Shown: positions 26,143-35,372 of the stretch, in pieces
How the letters are laid out: each line of letters begins with the position of its first letter
How positions within the stretch are numbered: the first letter of the stretch is position 1
Source: Acidobacteriaceae bacterium dw_441
GTDB lineage: Bacteria; Acidobacteriota; Terriglobia; Terriglobales; Acidobacteriaceae
Assembly: GCA_018449715.1 (NCBI GenBank)
Contig: JAAVVA010000004.1
Coordinates: 434,001-498,000 of the forward strand
Length of the DNA stretch: 64,000 nucleotides
Direction: 5' to 3'
Program-made: the position numbers and the translations under genes
Notes under the pieces: model-generated
The model's input: only the letters and a program-made list of their open reading frames with translations
Database searches by the model: none
What the model was told of the DNA's origin: nothing

Positions 26143-28818
26143 GTGGTGGTAAGTCTGATACGTTTTGATCCAAACGAACCGGTTGCAAGGGCCCGACGAC
26201 AGCATCGCCAGAAGCTGGGCTGTAAGACCGCTGTAACTGGCGCCCGCGCGCGCCGATGGACGGGATTCCCATTGGCCCCGCGAGGGGTTTACCTCTTGAT
26301 AACTATCATGGGGCTGGCCCTGAGTCATCCACAGTTAAGCGCGCAGGAGGTGCCGAATCAGGAACCTTTTGCTGCAGAACAGCTTCCGGATGCTCCGGGG
26401 GTGGATGTGCAGCGTTATCCCGACGCGATCGTGATGCCCGCGCCGGATGACACCTCGACGGTGGTGATCGAGAGCGCGGGGCCCCAGACAAAGGTCGGGA
26501 CGCGCTACACGCTGGACCGCGAGGTGGTGATTACCTATGGGAATCGCCGCGTGGAAGCCGACCATATCGACTATGACAGCGAGACGGGTGACCTGAATGC
26601 GAACGGCCACCTGCGGGTTTCGGGCGGGCAGAACAACGAGAGCATCTCGGCCAGCCACGGCACGATGAACCTGAAGACGCAGACGGGCCGGTTCTATGAC
26701 GTGAAGGGATCGGTGGGGCTGCGGCAGAGCGGAAAGCTGGGAGCGAAGCCTGTGTACGACAACGGGCAGCCATTCCTGTTCGAGGGCCGGATGGTGGTGA
26801 AGACGGGACCGCGGTCGTATGACGTGTATGACGGCTCGGTGACGTCGTGCCAGATGCCGAAGCCCGACTGGCAGCTGTTTGCGGGGCGCTTCAGTGTGCG
26901 GGACGAGAAGGCGACGGCGAAGAACAGTATTTTCCGCCTGATGAATGTTCCGCTGGTGTACCTGCCGTATGTCTCGCACCCGGTGGACACGGAAGGGCGG
27001 CAGAGCGGATTCCTGATCCCGGTGATCGGCGAGTCTTCGACCAAGGGACTGGTGCTGGGGGAACAGATTTACGTGGTGCTAAGCCGCAGCGCGGATATGA
27101 CGGTGGGAGCCGAATACTTCTCGAAGCGCGGCTGGCAGCAGTCGGCGACCTTCCGGTATCGCGGGCTGGGGAACAACTTCGCGCTGGCGCATTACAGCGC
27201 GCTGCTGGACCGCGGCTACGTGAGCGGAGGGCAGTTCGTGAACCAGGGCGGACAGGATGTGGTCTTCTCGGGCAGGTATGGCATGAGCGAGCAGACGAGG
27301 TTCGTCGCCGATATGGAGTACCTCAGCTCGTACCCGTACCGCGAGGCGTTTACCGAGAACTTCAACCAGGCGGTTTCGAGCGACATTCTTTCGATCGGAT
27401 ATGCAGTCCATGAGGCGAACGGATATGCGTGGGACCTCCGAGCGGACCGCTACCAGGGGTTGAAGCAGACAGCCACGCCGACCGCGCCCGAGGAGCAGAT
27501 TCGCATCTTCCATGCTCCCGCGGCGGACCTCTACACGACCGAGCACACGCTGGGGCAGACGCGGATGCTGTGGAACATGGAGAGCACGCTGATGGCGTTG
27601 AAGCGTGTGCAACCGAACTTCGCGACGACCGGACTGACGGAGCGGTTCGATCTTCACCCGGAGCTTTCGATGCCTTTCGGCGTTGCGGGGTGGAGGCTGC
27701 GGCCCTCGATTGCGGTGCGCGACACGATCTACACGCGCAGCCGCGAGGAGCATCCGATGGGGCTGCTGGCGGCTCCGCTGGAAAGCGGCGAGGCAGTCAA
27801 CCGCGCAGATGTTGAGGTGGGGCTGGAGGCGCGGGCTCCTGTGTTGGAGAAGACGTTCAACTCGGGGCTGGTGCATAAGTTCTTCGGCGGAGATGTGAAG
27901 CACACGATTGAGCCGAGGGCGGCGTACCACCTGGTGCGAGGCGTGGACAACTTCGACAAGCTGCTGCGGTTCGACGATACGGACGTGGTCAGCAATACGA
28001 ACGAGGTGGAGTACGGTCTGACGCAGCGGCTGTTCGTGCGGCGGCGCTCTAACGAGCCGTGCGATGCCCCGGTGGACGATGCAGCGGGAAGCGCGGCGTG
28101 GACAGGAGCGGCCGCCGGAGGTCTGATGGGCGGCACGCAGTACGGCACCGCTTCGGACGCGGGATACTTCGGAGGCCCGAAGGGCTGCGGCAACCGCGAG
28201 CTGGTGAGCTGGAGGCTGACCCAGAAGTACTTCTTCGATTCGAACTTCGGCGGCGCGGTGATGACGCGGGCAAGAAACATCTTCCAGACGACGCTGGACC
28301 TCTCAGGCATCGCCTTCCTGACGGAGCCGAGAGATATCTCGCCGCTGGTCTCGCGGCTGCGGTGGAGGACCTCGGATCACTTTGATGTGGAGTGGAACTT
28401 CGACCTCGACACAGGCGCTCGGAAGTTCACGTCGAACAACGTGCTGGTCAATTTTCACGAGGGACAGGTCTTCTCGGGTCTGAGCTATGCGCGTCTGAAT
28501 GCTCCGGGAAGGTTCAACATCGCGGGCTTCTCGTCGGCGGTGTCGGACTTTACGCAGCTTCGCGCTCTGCTGGGATACGGCGGTCCGACGAAGAAGGGGC
28601 TTGGGATTGCGGCCAACGTGGGGCTGGACCTCAACCGCAAAGAGGTGCAGTACGGCGCGTTGCAGACGCAGTACAACTGGAACTGCTGCGGCCTGAGCGT
28701 CGAGTACCGGAAGTATGCCCTGGGTTCGGTGCGTAACGAGAACGCCTACCGGTTCAACTTCACGCTGGCCAACATCGGGACGGCTGGAAACCTGCGCCGG
28801 GCCGAGAGGCTGTTCTGA
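26143..28818 (+). CDS. lptD: LPS-assembly protein LptD
   Basis: LptD is the outer-membrane barrel that delivers lipopolysaccharide to the cell surface. The product has an OstA_N/LptA-like jelly-roll domain (REVVITYGNRRVEADHID, GTMNLKTQTGRFYDVKG) and then the LptD barrel (VPLVYLPYVSHPVD, RQSGFLIPVIGES). It keeps a cysteine in the N-terminal domain (C236) and an adjacent C-terminal pair (C848-C849), the arrangement used for LptD disulfides in E. coli. The start is unsure: GTG at 26143 gives 891 residues, while TTG at 26272 would place a signal peptide (PRGVYLLITIMGLALS) at the very start. An LPDAP motif follows the signal peptide. It leads an operon with a DsbA-like and a SurA-like lipoprotein. 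Confidence 0.92.
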   Translation: MVVSLIRFDPNEPVARARRQHRQKLGCKTAVTGARARRWTGFPLAPRGVYLLITIMGLALSHPQLSAQEVPNQEPFAAEQLPDAPGVDVQRYPDAIVMPAPDDTSTVVIESAGPQTKVGTRYTLDREVVITYGNRRVEADHIDYDSETGDLNANGHLRVSGGQNNESISASHGTMNLKTQTGRFYDVKGSVGLRQSGKLGAKPVYDNGQPFLFEGRMVVKTGPRSYDVYDGSVTSCQMPKPDWQLFAGRFSVRDEKATAKNSIFRLMNVPLVYLPYVSHPVDTEGRQSGFLIPVIGESSTKGLVLGEQIYVVLSRSADMTVGAEYFSKRGWQQSATFRYRGLGNNFALAHYSALLDRGYVSGGQFVNQGGQDVVFSGRYGMSEQTRFVADMEYLSSYPYREAFTENFNQAVSSDILSIGYAVHEANGYAWDLRADRYQGLKQTATPTAPEEQIRIFHAPAADLYTTEHTLGQTRMLWNMESTLMALKRVQPNFATTGLTERFDLHPELSMPFGVAGWRLRPSIAVRDTIYTRSREEHPMGLLAAPLESGEAVNRADVEVGLEARAPVLEKTFNSGLVHKFFGGDVKHTIEPRAAYHLVRGVDNFDKLLRFDDTDVVSNTNEVEYGLTQRLFVRRRSNEPCDAPVDDAAGSAAWTGAAAGGLMGGTQYGTASDAGYFGGPKGCGNRELVSWRLTQKYFFDSNFGGAVMTRARNIFQTTLDLSGIAFLTEPRDISPLVSRLRWRTSDHFDVEWNFDLDTGARKFTSNNVLVNFHEGQVFSGLSYARLNAPGRFNIAGFSSAVSDFTQLRALLGYGGPTKKGLGIAANVGLDLNRKEVQYGALQTQYNWNCCGLSVEYRKYALGSVRNENAYRFNFTLANIGTAGNLRRAERLF

Positions 28819-28892
28819 GCCGGTTCGCCACTGGGCCGGGAACCCCTGCGGAAGGCTCTGACAAAGGGCTGCGTGAGATAATCAGAGGTATT

Positions 28893-29870
28893 GTGTTGAA
28901 CGCAGGCCGTGTGTTTCGCCCTTTTCTTTTCGTCCTGATGCTGGCCGCAGCTGGTTGCCATGCGCAGGGCCCCTCCACAGACGCAAAGCTGTCTCGGGAG
29001 TTGTCGCGCCGGGTTGAGATTCTCATCCGGGCGAAGGCGAACCTGCCGCCGGACTACGACGTGACGGTCGGGCAGAGAACGAAGAGCAACGTGCCGGGAT
29101 TCGACGAGATCGTGGTGGTCTTCTCGCGCGATGGGAAGATGACCAAGCCGATGACCTTCCTGCTCTCGACCGATGGCAAGACGCTGGCCCAGCTCAACAA
29201 GTTCGACATCAGCCAGGACCCGAAGACGCTGGTCAGCCCCGAGGGGCGCCCCGCGCGCGGCGGGTCGGCGAATGCTCCGGTGGTGATCGTGAGCTTCGAC
29301 GACCTCGAATGCCCGTACTGCGCGAGGATGCACGCGGAGCTGTTCCCCGCGATCCTGGACCGCTACAAGGATCAGGTGAGGGTCGTCTACCGCGACTTCC
29401 CGCTGACGGACATTCATCCGTGGGCGATGCGCGCGGCGGTCAACTCCAACTGCCTTGGAGCGCAGAGCACGCCGGGGTACTGGAATCTGGTGGACCATAT
29501 TCACGCGCACGCCTCCGAGATTGGAATGCCGGAGAAGACGCTGGCCAAGGCGAACGAGACGCTCGACACGCTGACCCGCGAAGAGGGCAAGCGTCAGAAG
29601 GTGGATGAGGCCGCGCTTGAGGCCTGCGTCGCAAAGCAGGACGACAGCGTGGTGCAGGCTTCGATGAAGATGGGAAGTGACCTCGGAATCAATTCGACTC
29701 CCTCGTTGTATATCAACGGTGAGAAGTTGGAGGGAGCGCTTCCGATTGAATACGTCTACCATATGATCGATAGCGCATTGATCGCCGAGGGGCAGACGCC
29801 ACCTCCGGCGGTTCCGTTGCCGAAGAACGGTCCATCGGCGGAGGCCGAGCAGCCCGCGGCCACAAAGTAA
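28893..29870 (+). CDS. DsbA-like thiol oxidoreductase lipoprotein
   Basis: This is a 325-residue exported thioredoxin-fold protein. The N-terminus is a lipoprotein signal (LFVLMLAAAGC), so it is probably tethered to a membrane. Residues about 45-110 are a small alpha/beta domain of a type often found before DsbA domains. The active site is CPYC (140-143) in FDDLECPYCARM, and the cis-Pro motif is GINSTPSLYINGE. It probably makes or isomerises disulfides. GTG is the start, with AGAGG just upstream. It follows lptD by 74 bases and precedes a SurA-like gene by 27 bases; LptD, with its cysteines, is an obvious possible client. Confidence 0.88.
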   Translation: MLNAGRVFRPFLFVLMLAAAGCHAQGPSTDAKLSRELSRRVEILIRAKANLPPDYDVTVGQRTKSNVPGFDEIVVVFSRDGKMTKPMTFLLSTDGKTLAQLNKFDISQDPKTLVSPEGRPARGGSANAPVVIVSFDDLECPYCARMHAELFPAILDRYKDQVRVVYRDFPLTDIHPWAMRAAVNSNCLGAQSTPGYWNLVDHIHAHASEIGMPEKTLAKANETLDTLTREEGKRQKVDEAALEACVAKQDDSVVQASMKMGSDLGINSTPSLYINGEKLEGALPIEYVYHMIDSALIAEGQTPPPAVPLPKNGPSAEAEQPAATK

Positions 29871-29897
29871 TCGAGAGGGATTGAGGAGATTTCACGA

Positions 29898-30992
29898 GTG
29901 GAGAATGTGTTGATTGCAGAACAGAGCATGACCCCGGCGCGCCGTCTTTCCCGCATTGCGCGCCCCGCCGCGCTGGCCCTGGTGGTTGCGCTGGCAGGTT
30001 GCAACCATACGCACAACGCTGACGTCATGGCGATGGTGAACGGCAAGGCCATCATGAAGGCCGACCTGGACAAGGCCTATCAGGCGCAGCTTGGCGAGAA
30101 TCAGCAGCAACAGCAGCATCCTACCCGCGAGCAGGCCGATTCGCTGCGCTTGCAGGTGCTGCGTCAGTTGATCGACGAGGAGATCGTCGAGCAGCGCGCC
30201 GTCAAGATGAACCTGACGGCGAGCAACGAAGAGGTTGACGCCAAGCTGGCCGAGATGAAGGCTCCTTACAGCGACGATCAGTTCAACCAGCGGCTGAAGG
30301 AAGGCAATCACACGCTCGACGATGTGAAGCATGACATCCGTCGCAACCTGACCTTCAACAAGCTGCTCTCGAAGGAGATCGAGTCGAAGATCACGGTGAC
30401 GGACGCTGACGTCGCGAACTACTACAGTGCGCACAAGTCGGAGTTCAATCTGCCGGAGGTGCAGTATCACCTCGCGCAGATCCAGGTGACCAGCATTCCT
30501 TCGGACCAGCCGGGCAACCTGCAGAACAGCAAGGCCATGAACGACACCGATGCGAAGAAGAAGATTCTGGCTCTCAAGAGCCGTTTGGACAGCGGGGAAG
30601 ACTTCGCCACGCTGGCGATGAACTTCTCCGAGCGCCCGGACACCTCTTCGAGCGGCGGCGACATCGGCTTCGTCTCCGAGTCGCAGATGAAGGCCGACCC
30701 CGCGGTCTATAACGCGATCATGAAACTGAAGGCGGGACAGGCGACCGAGATTCTTCCCATGCTCGACGCGCAGACGAAGAGGCCCGCCGGATACGCGATC
30801 TACAAGCTGATCTCTCGCGAACCCGCGGGGCAGCGCGAGCTGAGCGATCCCCCGGTGCAGCAGGCGATTCGCCAGCAGCTTCGTGAGGCCCGCAACCAGC
30901 TTCTGAAGAGCGCCTACCTTGAGATGCTGCGGGACCAGGCGAAGGTCGAGAACTACTTCGCCGAGCAGATCTTCAAGAACGAAGCACACTAA
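29898..30992 (+). CDS. SurA-like periplasmic peptidyl-prolyl isomerase (lipoprotein)
   Basis: This 364-residue chaperone/isomerase has a lipobox (LVVALAGC) after a basic N-terminus, a SurA_N-like helical domain (ADVMAMVNGKAIMKADLDKAY and LRQLIDEEIVEQRAVKMNL), and a parvulin domain (about 185-290, VQYHLAQIQVTSI, SGEDFATLAMNFSE, GGDIGFVSESQM). The last helix (QLREARNQLLKSAYLEMLRDQAKVE) completes the SurA-type chaperone fold. Its likely role is to carry unfolded barrel proteins to BamA, encoded 9 kb upstream. The GTG start has GAGGAGA upstream. Anchoring by lipid is different from soluble SurA of E. coli. The last 80 bases to the next gene show no terminator. Confidence 0.9.
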   Translation: MENVLIAEQSMTPARRLSRIARPAALALVVALAGCNHTHNADVMAMVNGKAIMKADLDKAYQAQLGENQQQQQHPTREQADSLRLQVLRQLIDEEIVEQRAVKMNLTASNEEVDAKLAEMKAPYSDDQFNQRLKEGNHTLDDVKHDIRRNLTFNKLLSKEIESKITVTDADVANYYSAHKSEFNLPEVQYHLAQIQVTSIPSDQPGNLQNSKAMNDTDAKKKILALKSRLDSGEDFATLAMNFSERPDTSSSGGDIGFVSESQMKADPAVYNAIMKLKAGQATEILPMLDAQTKRPAGYAIYKLISREPAGQRELSDPPVQQAIRQQLREARNQLLKSAYLEMLRDQAKVENYFAEQIFKNEAH

Positions 30993-31072
30993 AAAAATCG
31001 AAGCGCACTACGCACGTTTCAGGCGCACAACCATAACCCGCTCGACCTCAACGACTCAACGGGAGACTGTGC

Positions 31073-32071
31073 ATGAGCGCACCTGTACGCTTCGCAATTC
31101 TTGGTTTTGGACTTCACGCCGTGCGGCGGCTTCTTCCTGCGTTTGCAGGTTCCGAGCAGACGAAGCTCGTCGGCATGTGGCGGCGCGACCAGCAGGCCGC
31201 AAAGCAGAACTGTGCCGAGCATAAGATCGAGCACTGCTTCGCGACAGCGGAGGAGCTGTGCGCCTCGCCCGAGGTGGATGCGGTCTTCGTGACCTCGCCG
31301 GATGCGATGCACCATGCGGACACGCTGCTGGCGATTCGCCACGGCAAGGCCGTGCTCTGCGAAAAGCCGGTGGCGATGAACTCCGCCGAGGCGCGAGAGA
31401 TGGCCGAGGCCGCGAAGGCAACCGGCGTGCTCTACGGTGTGGCGCAGAACTTTCGTTACAACCGCAGCCTCGACTGGATGCGGGATGCGATCAAGGCAGG
31501 AAAGATCGGCAGCGTGCAGTTTGCTCAGGCCGAGTTCAACTACCCGGCGGACCGCGCTCCGCGCAAGTGGATCAAGGACCCGGCGCTTGCCTGTGGAGGA
31601 CCGATTGGCGATGTCGGAGTTCACTGCATCGACGCGCTGCGCTACGTGCTGGGCGAAGAGGTTGAGAGCGTGAGCACGCTGGCCACGAAGTCGCAGCCCG
31701 AGGACCAGGTGGAGGCCACCGCGATGATGCAGCTTCAGATGACCGCCGGCGTGCTGATGAACGTGACGGTAAGCGCCCGCGCGCTGTATCGCACGCGCAT
31801 CGAGGTTACGGGCGGGGAGGGTGTGCTGATCTCGGAGAACGGCCTGACGGTCGACCGCCCGGTCGAGATTGTGCATCGCCGCGCTGGCGAGGTGGTGGAG
31901 ACGGTGACCCTGACCAACACCGATGCCTACAGCAGGATGCTCGACAGCTTTGCCCGCGCGATGCGTGGGCAAGAGGTCTTCGCTGCGACGGGCGAAGATG
32001 GCGTTCACAACATGGCTGCTCTCGATGCAGCCTTCCGAAGCTGGAAGAGCGGACAGCGCGAAGCGGTATAG
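31073..32071 (+). CDS. Gfo/Idh/MocA-family oxidoreductase
   Basis: This is a 332-residue NAD(P)-dependent sugar-type dehydrogenase. The N-terminal Rossmann fold starts with RFAILGFGLHAVRRLLPAF, and the conserved EKPVAMN (about residues 97-103) binds the cofactor. The C-terminal half has GGPIGDVGVHCIDALRYVLG, which carries the catalytic Asp/His region of the family. Substrates range from inositol to amino sugars, so none is assigned. It is downstream of the envelope operon and on the same strand, with an 80-base gap, so read-through is possible. The start ATG has GGGAGA upstream. Confidence 0.9.
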   Translation: MSAPVRFAILGFGLHAVRRLLPAFAGSEQTKLVGMWRRDQQAAKQNCAEHKIEHCFATAEELCASPEVDAVFVTSPDAMHHADTLLAIRHGKAVLCEKPVAMNSAEAREMAEAAKATGVLYGVAQNFRYNRSLDWMRDAIKAGKIGSVQFAQAEFNYPADRAPRKWIKDPALACGGPIGDVGVHCIDALRYVLGEEVESVSTLATKSQPEDQVEATAMMQLQMTAGVLMNVTVSARALYRTRIEVTGGEGVLISENGLTVDRPVEIVHRRAGEVVETVTLTNTDAYSRMLDSFARAMRGQEVFAATGEDGVHNMAALDAAFRSWKSGQREAV

Positions 32072-32095
32072 CGTTTGTTGGTGCTGTCACTAAAG

Positions 32096-32276
32096 TTCGG
32101 GTGCCCATCCTTCCCGACGTTTTTCGGGAAGGGTGGGATGCAGGATTTCGATGCGGGGAAGGAAGAAGCGATCTCTACGCCCTGCCGTTTATTAGAACAA
32201 CTTCTCTAAAGTAAGCCGGAACCAACAGTCTTCATCCCACCCTTTGCGATAAAACTGCAAAGGATGGGGCACCCGG
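32096..32276. repeat. Nested inverted-repeat element (two hairpins inside long arms)
   Basis: Outer arms CGGGTGCCC (32098-32106) and GGGCACCCG (32267-32275) enclose two hairpins: 32104-32137 (a 14-bp stem with one wobble around CGTTTT) and about 32235-32269 (CCCACCCTTTGC with GCAAAGGATGGG, one mismatch). The element fills most of the 290-base gap. It has no coding potential and looks like a REP- or MITE-type dispersed element. Confidence 0.7.
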
Positions 32277-32279
32277 ACA

Positions 32280-32326
32280 GCCTGCAAAAGAAAAGAAGAT
32301 TCCTTCGCTGCGCTACGGAATGACAA
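32280..32326. repeat. Dispersed 47-bp repeat, copy 1
   Basis: This stretch ends in ATTCCTTCGCTGCGCTACGG and AATGACAAG and is nearly identical to 51493-51539. Both copies lie between genes. The core TTCCTTCGC..CTACGGAA is partly symmetrical. Confidence 0.75.
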
Positions 32327-32361
32327 GGCAAAAGCGATGCATCGACCTCACGACCTCAGCC

Positions 32362-33516
32362 TTACGGAAGCGAGGCCGCGAGCGTGCTGGTGCCGCCGTG
32401 GTGCGTTGCGGCGATGCTGCGGCGCGGCGCTCCGCTTGAAGGAGCATACTTCCTGTACACGCTGATGTGGAAGCAGGCCTGCTGGAACTCCTCTTCGACG
32501 TCAATTCGGCCCTGCTGGATCAAAGGAAGAAGATAGCCGCGCAGCCATGCGATCTCGGTGATCGAGAGGCCGTGCTTGGCGATGTCGATGGCCTGTCCGG
32601 TCAGGTGCGGCGAGGCGGTTTCGCCCTCGGCGGGAGCGGCGTTGCCGTTGGTGCGCATCAGGCGCTGCTGAAACTCGACCGTGCGGACGGCGGAGTTGAC
32701 CTGCAGCGGCGTGTGGAAGCGGGCGTAATGCGCGCGGGCCAGCGTGGTAAGAAATTGCGCGGTCCACGGACGGCTGTAGCGGCGGTTGACGGGAAGCCGG
32801 TCGTCTACCTCGAGCGCACTGCTGACGGGAAGAGCAACCAGAAGACGCTGCTCGCGCATTCGGTCGAGGTCGTTGTCGTCCTGGATGCGGTCGAGGCCAT
32901 CATGGTCGGCGACGACGTTCTGGCGGACGAGGATCTCGTGAGAACCTTTGAGCGGCGGAGGAACGACGAGGCGGCCACGCTTGTTATAGAGCGTCGGAAG
33001 AATGATCGGGGTGGCCAGAGTGCTGACGGTCTCGCCAGACTCGGATTCAGCGGAGCTTGCTGAACGGCTTCTATTCGCCGGGGCAGATTCGGTGGCCTTT
33101 GCGATGGTGGAACGATCGGTCGCCTGATCGTCGAGGTCGTCTTTCTGAAGCGATGCGGTGGCGGAGGTCTTCGGCGCAGCCTTGGCAGCCTTCAGGAAGT
33201 CGTCGGAGGTCGCCTTGCGGCGCTTGCCTTTTGTGGTGCGAATCCGTTCGACCGTGACCGGCTCCGGAGCCTCGGAGACATCGTGCTTCTTCGAGCGACG
33301 GTGCTTGCCATGCGAAGGAGCCGCTTGTGCGGTAGTCGTGTCGGTGGATTTTTTGCGCGACTTCTTCTTCGTCGCGGGAGCGCTCTTCGCGGCAGCCGCA
33401 GGGGTTACCTTGTGCGCGGCAGTGCGGTGCGCCGGTTTCGCGGCTGCGAAGGCCGCGGGCGTGGACAGCAGGGACGCGAGGGCCAGGATAGCGGTAATGT
33501 GGGCGCTTCTACGCAT
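32362..33516 (-). CDS. Exported DUF5715 / M15-like protein
   Basis: This is a 384-residue protein with a signal peptide (ITAILALASLLSTPAAFA). Residues 25-160 are low-complexity: Lys, Ala, Ser and Arg rich with KKKSRKKS- and KGKRRKA-like runs, probably a cell-wall or nucleic-acid binding linker. The C-terminal half contains SPHLTGQAIDI and QACFHISVYR, which resemble the zinc-binding SxHxxGxAxD and HxS motifs of M15/VanY-type D,D-carboxypeptidases. The family label DUF5715 is from memory of this arrangement. A role in peptidoglycan trimming or binding is likely. It is divergent from a cytochrome gene. Confidence 0.75.
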   Translation of the reverse strand: MRRSAHITAILALASLLSTPAAFAAAKPAHRTAAHKVTPAAAAKSAPATKKKSRKKSTDTTTAQAAPSHGKHRRSKKHDVSEAPEPVTVERIRTTKGKRRKATSDDFLKAAKAAPKTSATASLQKDDLDDQATDRSTIAKATESAPANRSRSASSAESESGETVSTLATPIILPTLYNKRGRLVVPPPLKGSHEILVRQNVVADHDGLDRIQDDNDLDRMREQRLLVALPVSSALEVDDRLPVNRRYSRPWTAQFLTTLARAHYARFHTPLQVNSAVRTVEFQQRLMRTNGNAAPAEGETASPHLTGQAIDIAKHGLSITEIAWLRGYLLPLIQQGRIDVEEEFQQACFHISVYRKYAPSSGAPRRSIAATHHGGTSTLAASLP

Positions 33517-33628
33517 CCTGAAATACCGGAGGCGCGGATCGCCAGAGCATTTTTTACGTTACAGGCAATAGGAAGGGAAGATAAGTGACCAGACGGATTC
33601 CGTATACTTTTCAGTTAACGGAGGAACG

Positions 33629-34060
33629 TTGACGGAACAGAATTTGCGAAGAGCGCCGTGGGTGGCGGCAGTAGTGGCGGTCGCGGTGGCGATGGCGCTG
33701 TGGGGCGCCAGGGGGCGCGTGGTCGAAGCCGGAGCCGATACCGAGGCGGCCAGGCCGGAGTTCTACACCGCGAAGGTGAAGCCGATCTTCCAGTCGAACT
33801 GTTTCCGCTGCCATGCGGGGATGAACCGCCGCGGCGGACTCAGCATGTCGACCCACGCAGGCATGATGAAGGGCGGCAAGGATGGCGTGGTGATCGTTCC
33901 GGGCGATCCGGCGAAGAGCCTTCTGATGCGCGGGATTCGGCATGAGGGCTCGGTGAAGCCGATGCCTCCGAAGAGCAAGCTGTCGGACGCGGATACGGCC
34001 ACGATCGAGCGTTGGATTCGCGCCGGGGCCGTGATGCCCGCCGATGTTCCGGTGAACTAA
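33629..34060 (+). CDS. Exported planctomycete-type cytochrome c domain protein
   Basis: This is a 143-residue protein with one N-terminal membrane segment (WVAAVVAVAVAMALWG). The heme-binding motif is CFRCH in FQSNCFRCHAGMNRRGGLSM, and MPPKSKLSDADTATIERWI is typical of the planctomycete cytochrome C (PSCyt) family, with a Met as possible sixth ligand. The start is TTG with a clear GGAGG upstream. A single-domain electron carrier at the outer face of the inner membrane is likely. It is not next to the large PSD1-type proteins that usually accompany it, so its partner is unknown. Confidence 0.88.
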   Translation: MTEQNLRRAPWVAAVVAVAVAMALWGARGRVVEAGADTEAARPEFYTAKVKPIFQSNCFRCHAGMNRRGGLSMSTHAGMMKGGKDGVVIVPGDPAKSLLMRGIRHEGSVKPMPPKSKLSDADTATIERWIRAGAVMPADVPVN

Positions 34061-34118
34061 GGTAAGGCCTCTTCGAAATATTTCGAGTGTTTCGACGGCG
34101 GTTCGCGTCTAACCCGAT

Positions 34119-34400
34119 ATGAACGCGGCAGGCGCAGGCCGGAGCGGGTGGGCGAGGAAGGCAGGCGGCTGGTCGCTGCTGCTGGTGGGGCTGGCCGGGT
34201 GTGTGCTTCCGGTCATTCCCGGGATTCCGCTTATGCTCGCGGGGCTGCTGGTTCTGGCGCGCGATTATGTCTGGGCCAGAAAGGCTGTGCGCTACGTGAA
34301 ACGCAAGGCCGTCGCCGTGCGGCGGCGTACCCGGACGAAGGCGATGGCGCGGGGAATCGCCAGTCGAGAGGCTGCGGCGGCTCAAAGAGAACAGGTTTAA
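34119..34400 (+). CDS. PGPGW-type small membrane protein
   Basis: This is a 93-residue protein with one hydrophobic hairpin: WSLLLVGLAGCVLPVIPGIPLMLAGLLVLA holds the LPVIPGIP turn typical of PGPGW/DUF454-like membrane proteins. The C-terminus is very basic (KRKAVAVRRRTRTK), suggesting it faces the cytoplasm. Function is unknown. Its stop overlaps the end of the convergent CHAD gene by 4 bases. Confidence 0.72.
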   Translation: MNAAGAGRSGWARKAGGWSLLLVGLAGCVLPVIPGIPLMLAGLLVLARDYVWARKAVRYVKRKAVAVRRRTRTKAMARGIASREAAAAQREQV

Positions 34401-35227
34401 GAAGAAGATTCTCTGACCAGAGGTCGCAGGTGTCTGCGATAGGTCGAGAGCGCGACTTTGCTGCGGCGGGCGAAAAGTTTGGTCAATGGAGACGAGGAGC
34501 CAAGCTCCTCCGCGGAGAGATCGGCCAGAACCATCCAGTCGTGCCAGTGACCTCCGCTCTGCTGCAGGTCTTCGAAGGACTGGGCGACGCGGCGCGGAAG
34601 CCTTGCGGTCTTTGGAGCGTTCTCCGCGATGTAGCGGGCGAGTTTCGCCATCTTTCGGATGTCGTGGAGATGATCATCGGCTTCCTCCTTGTGCTTCGGC
34701 TCTGGGACGGTGTTGTTTTTGAACCACTCCTGCGCGAGCGAGGCCAGTTGGGTGGAGGAGAGAGCGAGGTCTTCGGAGGGCTTGAGCTTATCGAGCAGGG
34801 CTTCGAGGACAAGAGACAACTCGGACTGATTTTTCGAGAGCGTGCGCAGTAGCTTGCGTGCGAAGCCTTCGCGGTCCTCCCTGAGAGCCTCGCTGAGAGT
34901 GTCTGCATCCTTTTGGAGGGCCCGGGAGGATTCTTCGGGGAGGGCTTCCTTGATGAGGTCGATCTGGACGTCGATATCGCGGACGGTCCCGGCGGCGCGG
35001 CGAAGCTTTTTGAGAACGCGCCGGGCTTTACGGGCGAGCTTGTCGTGGGAAGGGACTCCGGCGAGCAGGTCGAGCAGGGCAAGCTGGCCTTCGATGCGGC
35101 GGGTCATGGTGCGGAGCCGGTGGACGGGACGAACGCCGGGGTCGGCGAGGCAGAGGGTGAGGGCGGCCTCAAGCTCGGTAACGTGCTCGCGGAGAGTTCG
35201 GATCGGAAAGGCGGAAGTGGTGGGCAT
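34397..35227 (-). CDS. CHAD-domain protein
   Basis: This 276-residue all-helical protein is a single CHAD domain. It has the conserved basic and His residues that bind polyphosphate: VRPVHRLRTMTRRIE near the start, RRVLKKLRRAAGTVRDIDV in the middle, HDIRKMAKLARYIAE and SGGHWHDWMVL later. CHAD proteins bind inorganic polyphosphate and are often found with phosphate-linked enzymes, but no ppk, ppx or CYTH gene is seen here, so the context gives no hint. The first base pairs of the gene are divergent from a secreted unknown gene. Confidence 0.88.
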   Translation of the reverse strand: MPTTSAFPIRTLREHVTELEAALTLCLADPGVRPVHRLRTMTRRIEGQLALLDLLAGVPSHDKLARKARRVLKKLRRAAGTVRDIDVQIDLIKEALPEESSRALQKDADTLSEALREDREGFARKLLRTLSKNQSELSLVLEALLDKLKPSEDLALSSTQLASLAQEWFKNNTVPEPKHKEEADDHLHDIRKMAKLARYIAENAPKTARLPRRVAQSFEDLQQSGGHWHDWMVLADLSAEELGSSSPLTKLFARRSKVALSTYRRHLRPLVRESSS

Positions 35228-35372
35228 GGACTTGACAAGTGCCTGCGGGGGATGGAGCGTGTTAAGAAGTTGATCGGCTTGTTTTTCTAGGGGCCCTGCG
35301 GATGCGGTGCGTTTTTTTGTTTTCCTTTCCTGTCTGGTACGAATAACAGTCTAATCTTTGGGGTTGTGGTCG

